A stretch of 40,052 nucleotides of DNA from Chara braunii (GCA_003427395.1 BFEA01000191.1:1961467-2001518); one strand, 5' to 3'; counted from the stretch's first letter, positions 20,901 through 32,624 are shown. Notes: generated from the sequence alone by a model not told the origin. Made by a program: numbers and translations.

Positions 20901-22489
20901 TTTTGTTGGCAGATGGATCCTATGGTGAACGCCGTTTTGATTGCCTCTGATCCTTAAGCTGTTATTGGTGTCAGTCCTCCTCTCAATTATACACATGCAA
21001 GAGCCTTAGAATGTCTTAAGTTGCTGGCTCAAACGATGATTCACGTCCTCCTCCTGGTCCAACCAACAAACTCTCAAAATTCGCAAAGAGTTCATGCTTA
21101 TGCCATTAAGATGCTACCCCACATTCCCCCACTGCCTTCACCACCTCCCCCACAACTCTCTCCCCCCCTCCCTATCAGCTTCCTCAACCCGAACCATCGC
21201 ATGTTCTCAGACTTTCGTCCTCAAACATAGATAATGTGGTTACACTTAATATTTTTTAGTAACTTCAAACTCAACTTTTTGAAAATTCAGAAGAAAATTA
21301 CAAATAACTTTTGCAGAGGGAAGATGAGAATCAAGCTTCAAATCGGCTCTATCAATCGCTTACATCCGATTTGGATGCAACTATGGTCAAAGTGCTCTCA
21401 AAATCTCCTCCTTCTTATGATTAGTTTTAAGCTTTGAAACATCTCTTTGTTAACCCATGAAACCATTGGCAAATTTAGGTAGTAATTAGGTTCATGGTGG
21501 TGATCCTTAAGTACTCCTGTTACCCAATGGGGAAGACTTTTGCCCTCGACTTTGCATCTAGGTGGCTCCCATAGATAAGGATTGCATGGAACACATGATT
21601 TTCAAGGATGTAAAGTCTTTACTCAACAAGGTAGCTCGTTATGCAAAGGAGCAAGCACTGTCTTTAATCAACATAAAGTTTCACTACTAATCAAGCTCGA
21701 CAGAAACAAAGCAGGTAAGCTAGGGCGGTTGTCCAAGCTATCGCCTCGGACCGCCAAAAGGCCATAGTCAATTTCGTTTGATGACATTATCATTTTTCAA
21801 ATCTATTTGTGCATCACAGGGCGGAGCGAGGGGAATCCAAAGGAAAGTCTTCCCACCAAAAAAGGGTGATGATGACAAACGATCTTACTTCATAAGGTAT
21901 CATGACGAATCAGATAGGGGCTATGAATACGAACGTGCTTCAAAACGCTTTTATTCATAATTCAATTCGAGCAGATCTTACAACTCCTCAAAGCATAATC
22001 ATTTTAACTCTTCCAATTAACTGCTCTTCGATCAACATTTCTTCAGTCCGGGTTATTCCTTAAAATTTTTCAAGGCATCCCTTTATCATCGACCTACATC
22101 AAGCTATCTTTGCTCTTGAGGCACCTTCGTCTCAGTTGCAATTCCCGGATGAAATATTTACTGCTTTCACTTTTTCCTCCTTTTCAAATTGGAGTCTTCT
22201 TCTCTCTTCTTCTTCTTCCAGTCTTGCGATGAATTAAGCATGGTGTCAAGCTTTACTTTGTAAGAACAAAGCACATTCCTTCTGCAACGATTGTTGAAGT
22301 TCCTTATATGGTGAAAAATATGTATTTTTCCTCATTAAAAAAATATCCTCAACCTGAAGCAACCCCCTCATACTATGATCAAGAACCAACACCTCCTTTT
22401 TCATCACACAGACTTCATTTCCTCCTCGGTTTTTCAACTTTTCAACGACAAGGTTATTGGGCACTCCCCTTCTCCTGTTGTGATCAACC
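20901..22489 (+). pseudogene. Possible Gag-region remnant upstream of the DIRS-like polymerase
   Basis: Fragments in changing frames look like a decayed structural protein. These are a Pro-rich piece near 21035-21230, a TSDLDATMVKVLSKSP piece near 21355-21415, an AVVQAIASDRQKAIV piece near 21725-21775 and a Lys/Arg/Tyr-rich piece at 21778-21960. Their order, just ahead of the reverse transcriptase remnant, fits the Gag of a retrotransposon. No intact frame is left, and no single fragment identifies the family. Confidence 0.35.
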
Positions 22490-23960
22490 TTGCTTTCGAC
22501 ATTGAGAGCTCATCCAAATTCATTTTGCATGTACGATTTGCTGATGTTTTTCTACCTTTCTCCTCTTTTCATTTCACTTGGTCATTTGGTTGCCCCTCTC
22601 TCTGGTTCTTCCTCTTATGACTTTGTCTCTTGTTTCAATATAGAAAATGATTATTATTACATTTCGATTCACCCATCTCACTATCTCTTCCTTGCCTTCA
22701 GTTGGAACGACTTCACTTATCACTTTAGGACTTTGTGTTTTGACATCATTACTGTTTGCTGAATTTTCACTAAAGTCATGCAATAAATCATGGTCGAGTT
22801 AAAAATGATAAATGTTTTTTCTCCACTTTTTTTTCAATGCGACGCTGCACCTGCTAATCCTTTGTTACCAAATACTTGTGTGACAAACCTTCAACTATGT
22901 TGCTATCCTTCAGAACTTAGGTTTCTTTCTCAATGTAATTAAATACTCTTTCATGCCTTCGCAACAAATCAAGTACATAAACTTCAGTACTGACACTCGT
23001 GATAAAAAATCAGGGTTTCTCAAGACAAGGCCCTGAAAATGATTAATCTCATCTCGCAATCCTCTTCTTCTTTCCCCTCAAGTAAATCTTCAGCTATGAT
23101 CGCCAACCCCTCTCCAAAAGTTTTCTCCTTGCCCCCTTTTTCCTTTTATCTCTCTATGATTTTATCTCCCCTGCCAATTGGGATTCTCTAGTCTCCATAT
23201 ATGATAATCTCATCGAGGACCTCATTCAGTGATCAACCATCTGCGCTTACCTTCTGGAAGATTATGGACTACCAAAACTCCTTCTCTTTTCATATCCACG
23301 GACGCATTTTCATCCAAATTGCCGTTATCATTACCCCCATTCACAAATCACAATTCATTTTCAATTAATGTTTCCCCCCCTCCTTTTTTTTTTCCCTTAT
23401 ACTCACAAAGAACTATTTTTTGTCCTTCAAACTTTCCTTTTGATGTTTGCAAACTATCATAACCTATTTTTTTTTCTGTTTCTATTCGGCTCCAACTAAA
23501 CAGTCAGACCGTTTTCTTTTTCCTTGTCAGAATACGCTTATCCGACCTTCTCCTTAACCTATGACTTAGGGAAATCGTTTTAATTTTTGTGTCCCATTAT
23601 ACTATTTTCAACCCTATCTGGGTTCTTCGAAACATAAAACAATATGCATATGAAATATAAAAAAGCGATGATAACTCGGACTGGAGACTTGCCACTCATG
23701 CCAAAACTGACATTTTCCGGTACGTTGATGCCCCTATTATTGATCTCTTTGCCTAAGATTATCACCATGTTTGCACACTCTTTGTTTCACGTATTTAATC
23801 TAAGAGAACAGTTCGAGTAGATTGCTTATCATTTACCTGATAAATGTTTATTCCCTCCTCGCTAAATTCTGTATTCCGTTGTTTCCGGAGCACTACCTTC
23901 TTGTCATCTCCGATTCTTACAAAATCACTTGGTATCCTCGAGTAGCCAATTTTCATACCC
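22490..23960 (+). pseudogene. Decayed DIRS-like reverse transcriptase and RNase H
   Basis: A frame at 22631-22783 reads an RT palm motif, YYYISIHPSH, followed by LFLAFSW, YHFRTL and (after a stop) IFTKVMQ. This corresponds to the AYYHIPIHPSHRKFLRF and LPFGLSSAPRIFTK blocks of DIRS-type enzymes. In another frame, 22908-23010 gives LQNLGFFLN..KYSFMPSQQIKYI, the connection block. In that same frame STDAFS (about 23290) matches the RNase H TDAS block, and DWRLATHAKTDIF then PIIDLFA (23679-23755) match the C-terminal block. VISDSYKITWYP near 23900 continues the series. At least two frameshifts and several stops make it inactive. The catalytic YxDD block and the tyrosine recombinase expected of a DIRS element were not found, so the class rests on RT and RNase H resemblance. 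Confidence 0.65.
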
Positions 23961-25185
23961 TCTAGTCTTTCAAGAATCCTCAATCGGAATACTCATGCAT
24001 CTCTAGCTCTAGGTTCCACCCCTCCACCCCTAATCGTATCCTTCTCGGTTTCAAGGCCATCCTCTTCTGCACCTAATTGTTCATTCCTTATTTTTCATCC
24101 GTGTTTTATACCATAACTATATCTCAGAAATGTTTCAATGCTCTTGTATATTTTGTGGTGCATCATCTCTCCCAAACTTCATCCTTCCTCTATTCCCTCA
24201 TGTACCCCACCTATTCGAAAGCTACGTCCGCTCTCATCTTCACATACCCCCGCCTCTCTGAACCATTTTTTTATGCGCTTGTTGAATCCCTTGCCGCCTA
24301 ATGCATTTTCCCGACGACCATCTCGAAACAAATACCCGCTCCTTATATCCTTGACCTAATCTGTCATACACAACTTATTCAAAATACCCAGGAACGTCTT
24401 TTCCTCTTCTTTTGATTCTCTTATAGCCTGATTAAGAATATTTTTCCCTGCCTAATTGTCTTTGTGTATTTTGGTCTCACCGCCTTTCCTCCGATACGTA
24501 TTTCTCGATATTGTAATCGTAATCCCCCCCAATTGCACCGTTACCAAATTTTCCATAAGTAAAAAAACATGGCCGCATCTCGAGATGCCTTCGCCTCTCG
24601 AACACCTTTAAGAATTTTCACCTCATTCCTCATATACCTTATCACTATGCTCAACTTCTCCCATGTCAATGAATGCATGGACTCCTCCACGATCCCCCAC
24701 AGTAGTGCATATGCTTTTCAAAAAACTTTTACTCGACGACTCTAACTTGGATTATTACTTACTTCCCTTCTTAGTAATTTAAAACGTTGCTTAAGCGATT
24801 CACCACCGTGTCAACAGTAAATGACGATAGTATGGAAACACATTCAATATTTGAAGTCTTGCATTCCCCTTACATCTCAACTAACCATTGGTCGCTTATG
24901 AATGACAAGCCATTTACGTCGCAGCATGCTATGCAACTTCGCCCTACGTTATTCCTCTCCAACCACTTATTTAACCCTAGTAGTAGTTTTCACATCCCAC
25001 TTCGCCATCGCCGCCCTGTGTTGATCTCTTCCATCAGATTGTTGCATTGCTCCAACCCTGCTTCGTAACTGCCTTCATGCTTGGGAGTCGCTCGCCTCTG
25101 TTACCAACTTCTATCACTCATTCACTCGTTCCACCATTCCTTGCCAGATGTCACTGTCACTTGCAGAACAATGGAGGGAGATGGG
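23961..25185. other. No recognisable gene, perhaps the rest of the retroelement
   Basis: This is C/T-rich sequence with Ser/Pro/Leu frames of 70-95 codons (for example 24077-24301 and 24787-25068). If the upstream element is DIRS-like, its recombinase should be here, but I could not find the R..HxxR..Y pattern. Confidence 0.4.
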
Positions 25186-25956
25186 TGGTTTATGAGGTGT
25201 GTGCAACTATGGTCCAGTTTCCAGACTCTTTCCTATGGGATTTGGCATCATCAGTGACCTAGCATTTACTATTATAGCTGGATTGGACCTGGGCAACATA
25301 TGTCCCCAAGGAGCTTCTACGGTTGGACCCTGTTTGGAAAATTAGGGATCACTGCTTTTGTACGACGACGATTACGATTGGTCGGGACTTCAGGTTCACT
25401 GAAACTTCTAGGTTGAACAAACTTGACGCGACAATTGACAATACTTCTTTATTCACGACCATGCATTTTCATAATCTACACCTACGACTTTTTTGCCAAA
25501 GGCCTTCGAAATATATCAACGGTTTTCATCTACCCTTCCAGGACCTACGATAGGGGCGAGTGGGTCATGGGTCTGTTGGACTTACCTAGGATGAAGTTCA
25601 ACGTCGCTTATCTTGCTCGCACTCCCTCCAGAGCTTGTCACAATATAAGTCAACGGTACTGGAGCGTTTGGTGCAAGCTGCAAACTTTCCATTTCGGCTC
25701 CCTCTGGTGCTCGACCGACTGCAACGGTCATTGCGTAAGCGAACTTGCGAGTCAGGCATACACACAAAGTTGATTAGTCGGTCCTTGAGGAGAGGGTCAT
25801 TTCTCGCTCACCATTTTGGCAAAGTGGACCCACCCACCATCGACTTTCGTGTGGTATGTGGGCATCCGGCCCACTTCCAAGACTCTTTCCTGTGGGATCT
25901 GACATCATCAATGCCCTAGCATTTCACTATTATACTTGGATTGGACTTGGGCAATA
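25186..25956. mobile_element. TRIM-like element containing R2 copy 2
   Basis: Direct repeats of about 115 bases flank the R2 sequence. The left copy (25186-25300) and right copy (25845-25956) share gactctttcctatgggat, catcatcagtgacctagcat and attggacctgggcaa with scattered changes. Between them, 25302-25830 matches 16626-17130. A short element with terminal direct repeats and no coding capacity resembles a TRIM, but I see no convincing primer-binding site or purine tract. The alternative is an old local duplication. Confidence 0.45.
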
Positions 25957-26429
25957 AAGGATGAGTCCAAATACAGAGTGAAGCTGGGGTATACCCCCAG
26001 CAGATTGAACTGGACCGGATTGGTACTGTTGGAATTGGACTGAATAAACACACTGCATGTGTGATCAGGTCGAACAGACACAAGGCCAAATACCCCCGGC
26101 TATAGGCTGGGGTAAATAAAGTCCCATCGCAGCTATGTTCTACCTTGTTTGTTTAGGGAGGTGGGGGGGAGTGCAGGGTCCACTGGCCGACAGGACCCTA
26201 CTGCATAGGTGACGATTCCAATGGAGTAGACATTAACGACCAGCCATTGCTACAGTGTCGAAGATGGATGGTTTCAAATGCGAAGAGAGAGGTGCGTTAA
26301 CAGCTAGTCATTGCTACAATGCCAAAGACAGATTGTTTCAAATGCAAATAGCCCGACCCAGCAGGCTCTTTCATTCTAGCACTTACCGACGCGTTAGTAA
26401 CACCAAAACTTTCAAGAAGTACAAGTTGT
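25957..26429. other. No gene; short tandem duplication inside
   Basis: This holds a palindromic segment around 25990-26110 (ggggtatacccccag and ccaaatacccccggctatag). At about 26232-26354 a 64-base unit occurs twice (ccattgctacagtg / tcattgctacaatg ... gtttcaaatgc). Confidence 0.6.
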
Positions 26430-27101
26430 TTAAAACACCAATACCTTGCCCAGGTATGCAGTCCGACCCTCCGGCGACCGGTATGCTGAGCCTGCCGAGC
26501 CTGGCAGTACCAGTAGCAGGACGGGCCGAGGCTGGAGGGACCAGCGAGAAAACAAAAAGAAAACAAAACAAGCAAATGTGAATGCAGTTGCATGCATCCT
26601 CCGAAGTGCGAGTGTGATCATGCCTTTGCCACCTAGCCTCAAGTGTCAGTACGTAGTTGTAATGAACATCAGTAGAATAGGACAAAAAAAAGAAAGAAAC
26701 GTCGCCGCATCATTTGAAAGAAGAAAGAAAAATAAATATTCCTCCTCCTAGCCAATTTGTCGGTCGGATGCATCATCGGAAATGGAAATGTAAGTATGTC
26801 ATCCATGAGGGCATTTCAGCGGATCACGGAAACACCCTGCCACACTGGTAAGGGAATCTAAACAAAACGAAAATAACCAAAAAAAGAGGAAAAAAAAACA
26901 AAGTGAATCTATCCTCGTTGGGGAAAGTAGTACTGTGAGCATAGCCTAGTGTACTATGTTTTCCCGACGGCACCTTTATACGCCGAAGTTTTGTTTTTCC
27001 CTCCTTGCACTGTAGCACTGAAATTGGACGACCAGTTCGGACGACCCCTGTCCTACACGGCGCGTTAGACAGTTTTAACAAGGCGAGGTACTGGTGGTTA
27101 A
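26430..27101. mobile_element. 672-bp element of the TTAAACCACCA family, copy b
   Basis: Left TTTAAAACACCAATACCTTG (from 26429) and inverted right TTTTAACCACCAGTACCTCG agree at 18 of 22 positions. The interior is not shared with the 159-bp copies and holds only short frames, some Ala/Gly/Arg-rich near 26446-26560. It is a non-autonomous member or a composite. Confidence 0.6.
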
Positions 27102-28542
27102 AACAATTAAACCCGTGGGTTGCGCACATATGGAGTAGCATTAGGCACATAGTACCACACACAAAATTACTTACGAATGAGGCTAGGGTTTCATAAAACT
27201 ATGGGGTGGTTACCCCAACACAAATTGCAGATTACCTACACATTTGACAACGCATATGCCCAAATCAAGAGACTGTAGGCCTTGCCACACTATTCTTGAA
27301 AAGAAGGAAACAATCAATTTTCATGAGTTTTGGGCCCTTCCCCACAGTATACTCTCAAAGCAGCTGCTCTCGAAAAGTCGGACACCACTCAAACAGTCTT
27401 GGAGAGTTCAGTATGGTGAAGATGCCCATCGAAAGGACAACTATGGGATATGTATCTTCGCACCTTCTAGCGGAAGATATAGTCTCCGTTTTAAATGTTT
27501 CAGTCAACTCTTGAACTAACGAGAGGAAAGAAGTCAGGCCTCGTCGGGGCAACGACTTCACAATTTGTGTCCTTCAACGGATGAAAGGAGCACTCTTGAA
27601 AATACGCTCCTTGAAGACTGGGAGGCTGACAAAGTCTCGAGTGAACCCCTGGACCACCAATTTTTGAGACCTCTTCATTTCATTTTTGGAGGCGCAGTTA
27701 GAGAAGTGTTATGGCCATGCAGAAACTCAAGAAAATTGTACCTCGGGAGTAGTGCGGCAAGGCAATATAAACCAGATACAGACTTTACAGATAATGAGTT
27801 ACAAGCAAAAATAAGATCGAAAGAATAGTTCCTCCAGGGGATGTACTCAAGTGCTTCAAGAGCTATCATAGGTTAGACTTTGGCTTAGAACACTATGAAA
27901 GATGACCTCATGCATGGCGCAACTTCTTGATCGTGGTGGATATAGGCCTGGGAAATATGCAAAAGAAGTATGCCAAAATTTTTGGGGGATGAGCGGTGAG
28001 GGTGAAGTGTCGGCCAAAATTGGGATTTTGTTTTTCCACACATAACACAACCCTTTCTCTTATGAAGGTCATCAATCCATTTACTTATCCTTGGCAAGCA
28101 TGGAAGTATCCAAGATATACCTATTTTATTTCTGGTGCGGCAGGTTAGACTGGCATAACCGGGACACTCCCTGGTACCCAGTTCCGTTCGTCCTTTGGCC
28201 TGCCTATCCTAGATATAAATGGAGAAAGTTGGGATAAAAGTCCCCCTTCACCCTGTGCCATATAAGTGAGGCCTTGACGTAAATAGCGGTCTTCGAACCT
28301 GTGCTTTGAGCACAAACTTTGAAGTTAGAAAGGGGCAGTGTGGGCCAGGGAATCATTGTAAGGTTGCTGTATGGTCAACATACGGAATAAAGAGGACAAC
28401 CAATTTCAAACATAACATGTTTGAAGAGAAATAAGGGGAAGGAGGATAGTTGAAAGCACAAAGAGGGAGAACAGGGATGAGGGAAAGCAAAGGCATGTAG
28501 AAGTAAGAAGAAGAAGGTTTGTGCAAAAAGTCGCATGTGCAA
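27102..28542. other. Unrecognised sequence with two short open frames
   Basis: Plus-strand frames at 27244-27519 (91 codons) and 27565-27828 (87 codons) have mixed, protein-like composition with many charged residues. They could be exons or remnants, but I recognise no domain. The rest, including 28140-28370, shows nothing further. Confidence 0.3.
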
Positions 28543-29510
28543 AAGGGATTTCAAGAAGGAGGATGAAGAAGGGTGAAGCAAAACGTTAAAGCAGTACAAG
28601 AAGAGTTGCCTATATTCTTGAGTGCGAACTAACACACACAACTAATTACATTTCGTTTGTTGCACGTTTGTCCATCAAGTTGCATAAAGAAAAGTTCAAA
28701 TGAAAAGCGCAAAGGAATCCTAAAAGAAATTTAAATTGTCGGTGTTATTACATTTACGTGTGTAAAGAAAGGAAGCATTAGAAAGCAAAAATTTGAAACG
28801 AAAAAGCAAAAGCAGTAAAGTTCAAATTGCATGACACTTTTGTATTTGAATGCAAGTTGCACCTCCACATTTGCGAAGTTTTAAAAATTATAAAAAAGTC
28901 AATGGCGAACCAACAACTAAGACCAGTAAACATAGAAGGAGTCTCACTCATCCGACACGTAGCCATGCATAAATGGGGAGTGACACATAAATGAACTCTT
29001 CATAATACTGTCTGTGGCAAAGGAGATTAACTTCAAAAAGGAGGGTGAGGGAAGGTGAAGCAAAAAGTTAAAGCAATATAAGAGGAGATGCCTATATTCC
29101 TAGGTGCGAACTAACACACACAACTAATTAAATCCTGCTATTGTATATTTGTCCATTGAGTTATATAAATAAAACTTAAAAACGAAAACAATTGTACTCC
29201 ATAAAGAAAATTTCAAATGAAAACAATTATGCTCCGTAAAGCGCGAACGAATCCTAAAAGAAATTTGAATTGTCGGTGTTGTTACTTTTATGTGAGTAAA
29301 AACCAGAAGCATTACAAAGCAAAAAAACATGTATGCTCCAATTGCTTGCTAAGTTGCACCACCACATTTAAAAAATGACAAAAAAATCAAAGACGAACCG
29401 ACAAATAAAACTAGTAACCATTGAAGGAGCCTTACTGATCCGAGCACGTAGCCACGTAGAAATGGGGAGCAACACATAATTGAGCTCATCATAACACTGT
29501 TTGTAGGGGG
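28543..29510. repeat. Tandem duplication of a 480-bp unit
   Basis: Unit 1 (28543-29020) and unit 2 (29021-29510) follow each other directly. Shared blocks include tgcgaactaacacacacaac, atcctaaaagaaattt.aatt, tgtcggtgtt.ttac and aaatggggag..acacataa. Each unit differs by indels. For example, unit 2 has an inner repeat of aaaacaatt..gctcc.taaag. There is no coding frame in common. Confidence 0.85.
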
Positions 29511-31862
29511 TCCGGGAGAACCTTCACCCATATAAAGGGATCCGACTATAAAATTTTAGGCGACATTTAGGGTGTACTCGAAAGTTTTGTAGAGGAAAAT
29601 ATACTTCATGTTTAGCTTCCGAAGTACGTCGTGGATAGGGTTAGTTTAAACATGCTTCGATCAGGGCTCAATGAGAAATTGTGCTTGGTGTCGGTGCCTG
29701 CGACCGTTGTTTGGTCACTTGTCCCCCCATGAAGTGGTGAAGGGGTCATTGTTATGAGTGATATACACTAAGGTAAAAACCGAGGGAGTGCGGATGCACC
29801 AAGGATAATTTGAACAAAAAAGGGGGTAGGTGGTGTCTCTTGATGAGGAAAACCCAAAATTATTGGGGGAAAAAAATAGGCCTCACAGGTGCTACGTTCC
29901 TGCATAGCGACCCCAAGTATCTTCTTCACGACTTAGATATATCCTTCGTAAGAAAATAACAAACATATCACCGATGAGAGATGCTCCTAAGGTCGTGCAA
30001 CCTACCAAAATTCGCATACCTTTCCAATGTTGTAGTTTGCCTATGGCAAAGCCGAAGCAGGCATGGCGCATCGACAAGGTACTCAAAGGTTCCACTTTTG
30101 AGTGCACCGGCCCTTTAGCACAAAGGCGACATGAGGGTTCTCCCAACTGTTTCACACAAGGTTGGATGCTTTGCAAAAATATGGAGTTGTGTCACTCTGA
30201 CCGAGTACGCGAACTATACCTCTGACAAACCCTTACGATGGATAGAGGTTGGCGAGGTACAACTTTCTTCTTCCGGAGAGTTGCCACCATCCCCGAAAGG
30301 CGTATCCTTTCTGAGCTAATATTCCACATTAGGCAGTTTTAATTGTTGTAGCATAAAAAAAACGCACTGTAGTACGCATGATCCATCATCCATATGCGAA
30401 CCATCACTTGGAGTGCTAATCTCCTAGGTCAGGTTGCGTACACCTCACCTCACAATTTACACAATTTTTAATTTCGATGCTGACCCAAAACTCTCCTTTT
30501 GCTAAACGACTCTCTGACAAACATAAACAGACCCGGGTGCTCGAAAAGTGATATACTTTCACGATGGAAACCCTCATGAACTGCCTTATGACACTCACTT
30601 GCCTAAGACCGAATCTGGTCCTTGGGGTTTCATATGACGCTCCAGGATGAGTTGAAGTATGCCGTGGGGAAAATAACAGTTGGATAAAGCATTCATTCAT
30701 CTTTCATTTTTTTGCATAAATGTGAAGATTGCCAACGATAAGTGACATGTGTTTGATAAACACATGTAGAACTTACTTCCTATCACATACATCCCAACCC
30801 AACATACCAGACTAACGCGGGAAGAAACCAGTGTTTGTATCCCTCTACAACATAGTCGCACTCTCAGATGAAGAAAACTCTCATCTGGTACACACACGTG
30901 GGTGTTGTCCTAGACTTGCTTGGGGAGTAGGACCAGAGGCCGCACACTCGCTCGATTAGGCCTCTGTGCCAACCTTTGCTTAAAAACACAATTGATGCGG
31001 TACAAATAGGAAGGTGAGGCAAGGGAAATGTGGCCATCTCAGAGAGCATTCCCATCTTATGACCCTCTAGATTTTCAAATGCACCTTGACATCTTCATAT
31101 GTACCTAAATACCCATATATGTTCAAAAGCAGACATAAGCTACAACGGTCGTTGAAAGACTTGTGTGCCCATTAAGCTTAAACACATAAGATACATCCCA
31201 ACATACCCGCAACACAAGCAAAACACGTGTAAATACATTAACGAGTCAACCTTTTCTTCTATCAAATCTGTCCCACCCCCTAGACCACTGTTGGACACTC
31301 CTTCCGTTGTTCCTGAGCTCAAATTCTCAACTAAACTTTCATACAAAGGATCCTTATACTATCCAAAGACCTCTTAGACAAAGACTCAAGAAAGCATTAT
31401 GTCTTTTTGTATGAGGTCCGATATGGGGTAAGGGTTTCGAGATATTGGGGGTTAAATCAGTCCTCATGAGGATAAACAATTACAAAAACTTTGTCATAGA
31501 CTTTTTTCCCGATTGCTTTAATTTGCTAGTCACTTAAAGTAAGATCACTTGTAACACATATGCAAGACATATGCCCTTAAAATTTACTCTCACAGTCTCA
31601 CCAATAACAAACTTTTACCCCAATCCGCTTCACCTACACGATTTCACCCTCAACGTCCCCATCCGCCCACTACTCGTCTTCGCGACTTTGACACAAGCAA
31701 AACACATGTAAATACAGTAACAAGTCAACCTTCTTTTCTATCAAATCTGTCCATTTGAAAACCATTCCAACCCTTTAATGATCCTTTATTGACAGTAAAT
31801 GGTTATTTTCAAATCCATTCCTGCCAGCATTGATTGCATCGCCCTTGCATACAAACATTAAC
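29511..31862. other. Intergenic DNA, no gene recognised
   Basis: Short frames on both strands (for example 29974-30225 and 30416-30700) have no known domains. A block of about 65 bases at 31209-31277 (acacaagcaaaacacgtgta ... ctatcaaatctgtcc) recurs at 31690-31752. Nothing else is supported. Confidence 0.45.
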
Positions 31863-32021
31863 TTAAACCACCTGTACTTCCTAAAGTCGTGCTCATTAAC
31901 AAGCCACGATTTTAGGAAACGTACGGGCCACTACAAGAGCGCCCAAATTCATCCAACTAGAAATGTTTCCGCTCCATTTTTTTTCCACGGCTGATAGCTG
32001 GGCCAAGAACTGGTGGTTTAA
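31863..32021 (+). mobile_element. 159-bp MITE, TTAAACCACCA family, copy c
   Basis: Ends TTAAACCACCTGTACTT and, inverted, TTAAACCACCAGTTCTT. It aligns end to end with the inverse of 18316-18474. Its left part folds on itself: GTACTTCCTAAAGTCGTG (31874-31891) pairs with CACGATTTTAGGAAACGTAC (31905-31924), giving a long imperfect stem. It has no coding capacity. Confidence 0.8.
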
Positions 32022-32143
32022 ACCGTAAGTACGTTTACCAACCATTTTCTAAGATGCGCCATACATACAACCTCGTTGGGCGGGACTTGATCATCTCTAA
32101 TTTCCACGTGATCATTCCTTGGTAAGGGAAAGGCCTCTGCGCG

Positions 32144-32158
<15 letters not shown>

Positions 32159-32227
<69 letters not shown>
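32159..32227. repeat. (GA)n microsatellite, first array
   Basis: This GA run of about 69 bases is preceded by (GC)n. Frames through it give Arg-Glu or Ser-Leu repeats that are not genes. Confidence 0.95.
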
Positions 32228-32236
<9 letters not shown>

Positions 32237-32286
32237 TTTCTTGGTTGTTGTTGGGTTGCGACCATAGTCGCCAAACGTGTACATGT

Positions 32287-32331
32287 GTTGCAGCTCAGGT
32301 GGTAAAGCATTCCTTGGTAAGGGAAAGACCT

Positions 32332-32332
<1 letters not shown>
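32287..32332 (+). ncRNA. tRNA-Thr-like 5' half (SINE-type remnant)
   Basis: GCAGCTCAGGTGGTAAAGC resembles a tRNA D arm with a polymerase III A box (AGCTCAGGTGG, 32292-32302). ATTCC-TTGGTAA-GGGAA follows at tRNA spacing and resembles a threonine anticodon arm with GGT at the anticodon. The T arm is missing, and a GA array begins where it should be. GGGTTGCGACC beyond the array could be a worn B box. It is not a functional tRNA. Confidence 0.45.

Positions 32333-32334
<2 letters not shown>

Positions 32335-32396
<62 letters not shown>
32335..32396. repeat. (GA)n microsatellite, second array
   Basis: This GA run of about 62 bases is at the equivalent place in the second unit of the dimer. Confidence 0.95.
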
Positions 32397-32399
<3 letters not shown>

Positions 32400-32621
32400 A
32401 GGGAGGGATTTCTTGGTTGTTGTTGGGTTGCGACCATAGTCGCCAAACGTGTACATGTGATGTGTTGCATTAGATTTCAAAAACAATTTTTACAAGATCT
32501 CATATCTCATGTTGATTTTCCATCTCTTGTGCGGTGGACTGATGTGAGATGCTATCAGAAGTCCCTCATTGCAATGTAGTCTGAAATTCTGAATGCTTTT
32601 AGGATGTGGCACATAAATTAC

Positions 32622-32624
32622 TAT
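32622..32624. repeat. Target-site duplication TAT, left
   Basis: TAT directly precedes the left TIR and is repeated directly after the right TIR (35916-35918). A 3-bp duplication is the rule for PIF/Harbinger. Confidence 0.8.

Larger units (their letters stand above)
32113..32469 (+). repeat. Direct dimer of a GA-expanded unit
   Basis: The unit cattccttggtaagggaaag ... (GA)n ... gggttgcgaccatagtcgcc aaacgtgtacatgtg occurs at 32113-32307 and 32308-32469. The first copy also has a GC run (32139-32159) before the GA array. The flanks of the array are nearly identical in both copies. Confidence 0.9.

Noticed and set aside
32119-32439. Arg-Glu and Ser-Leu repeat proteins
   Set aside because: They are translations of GA microsatellites.
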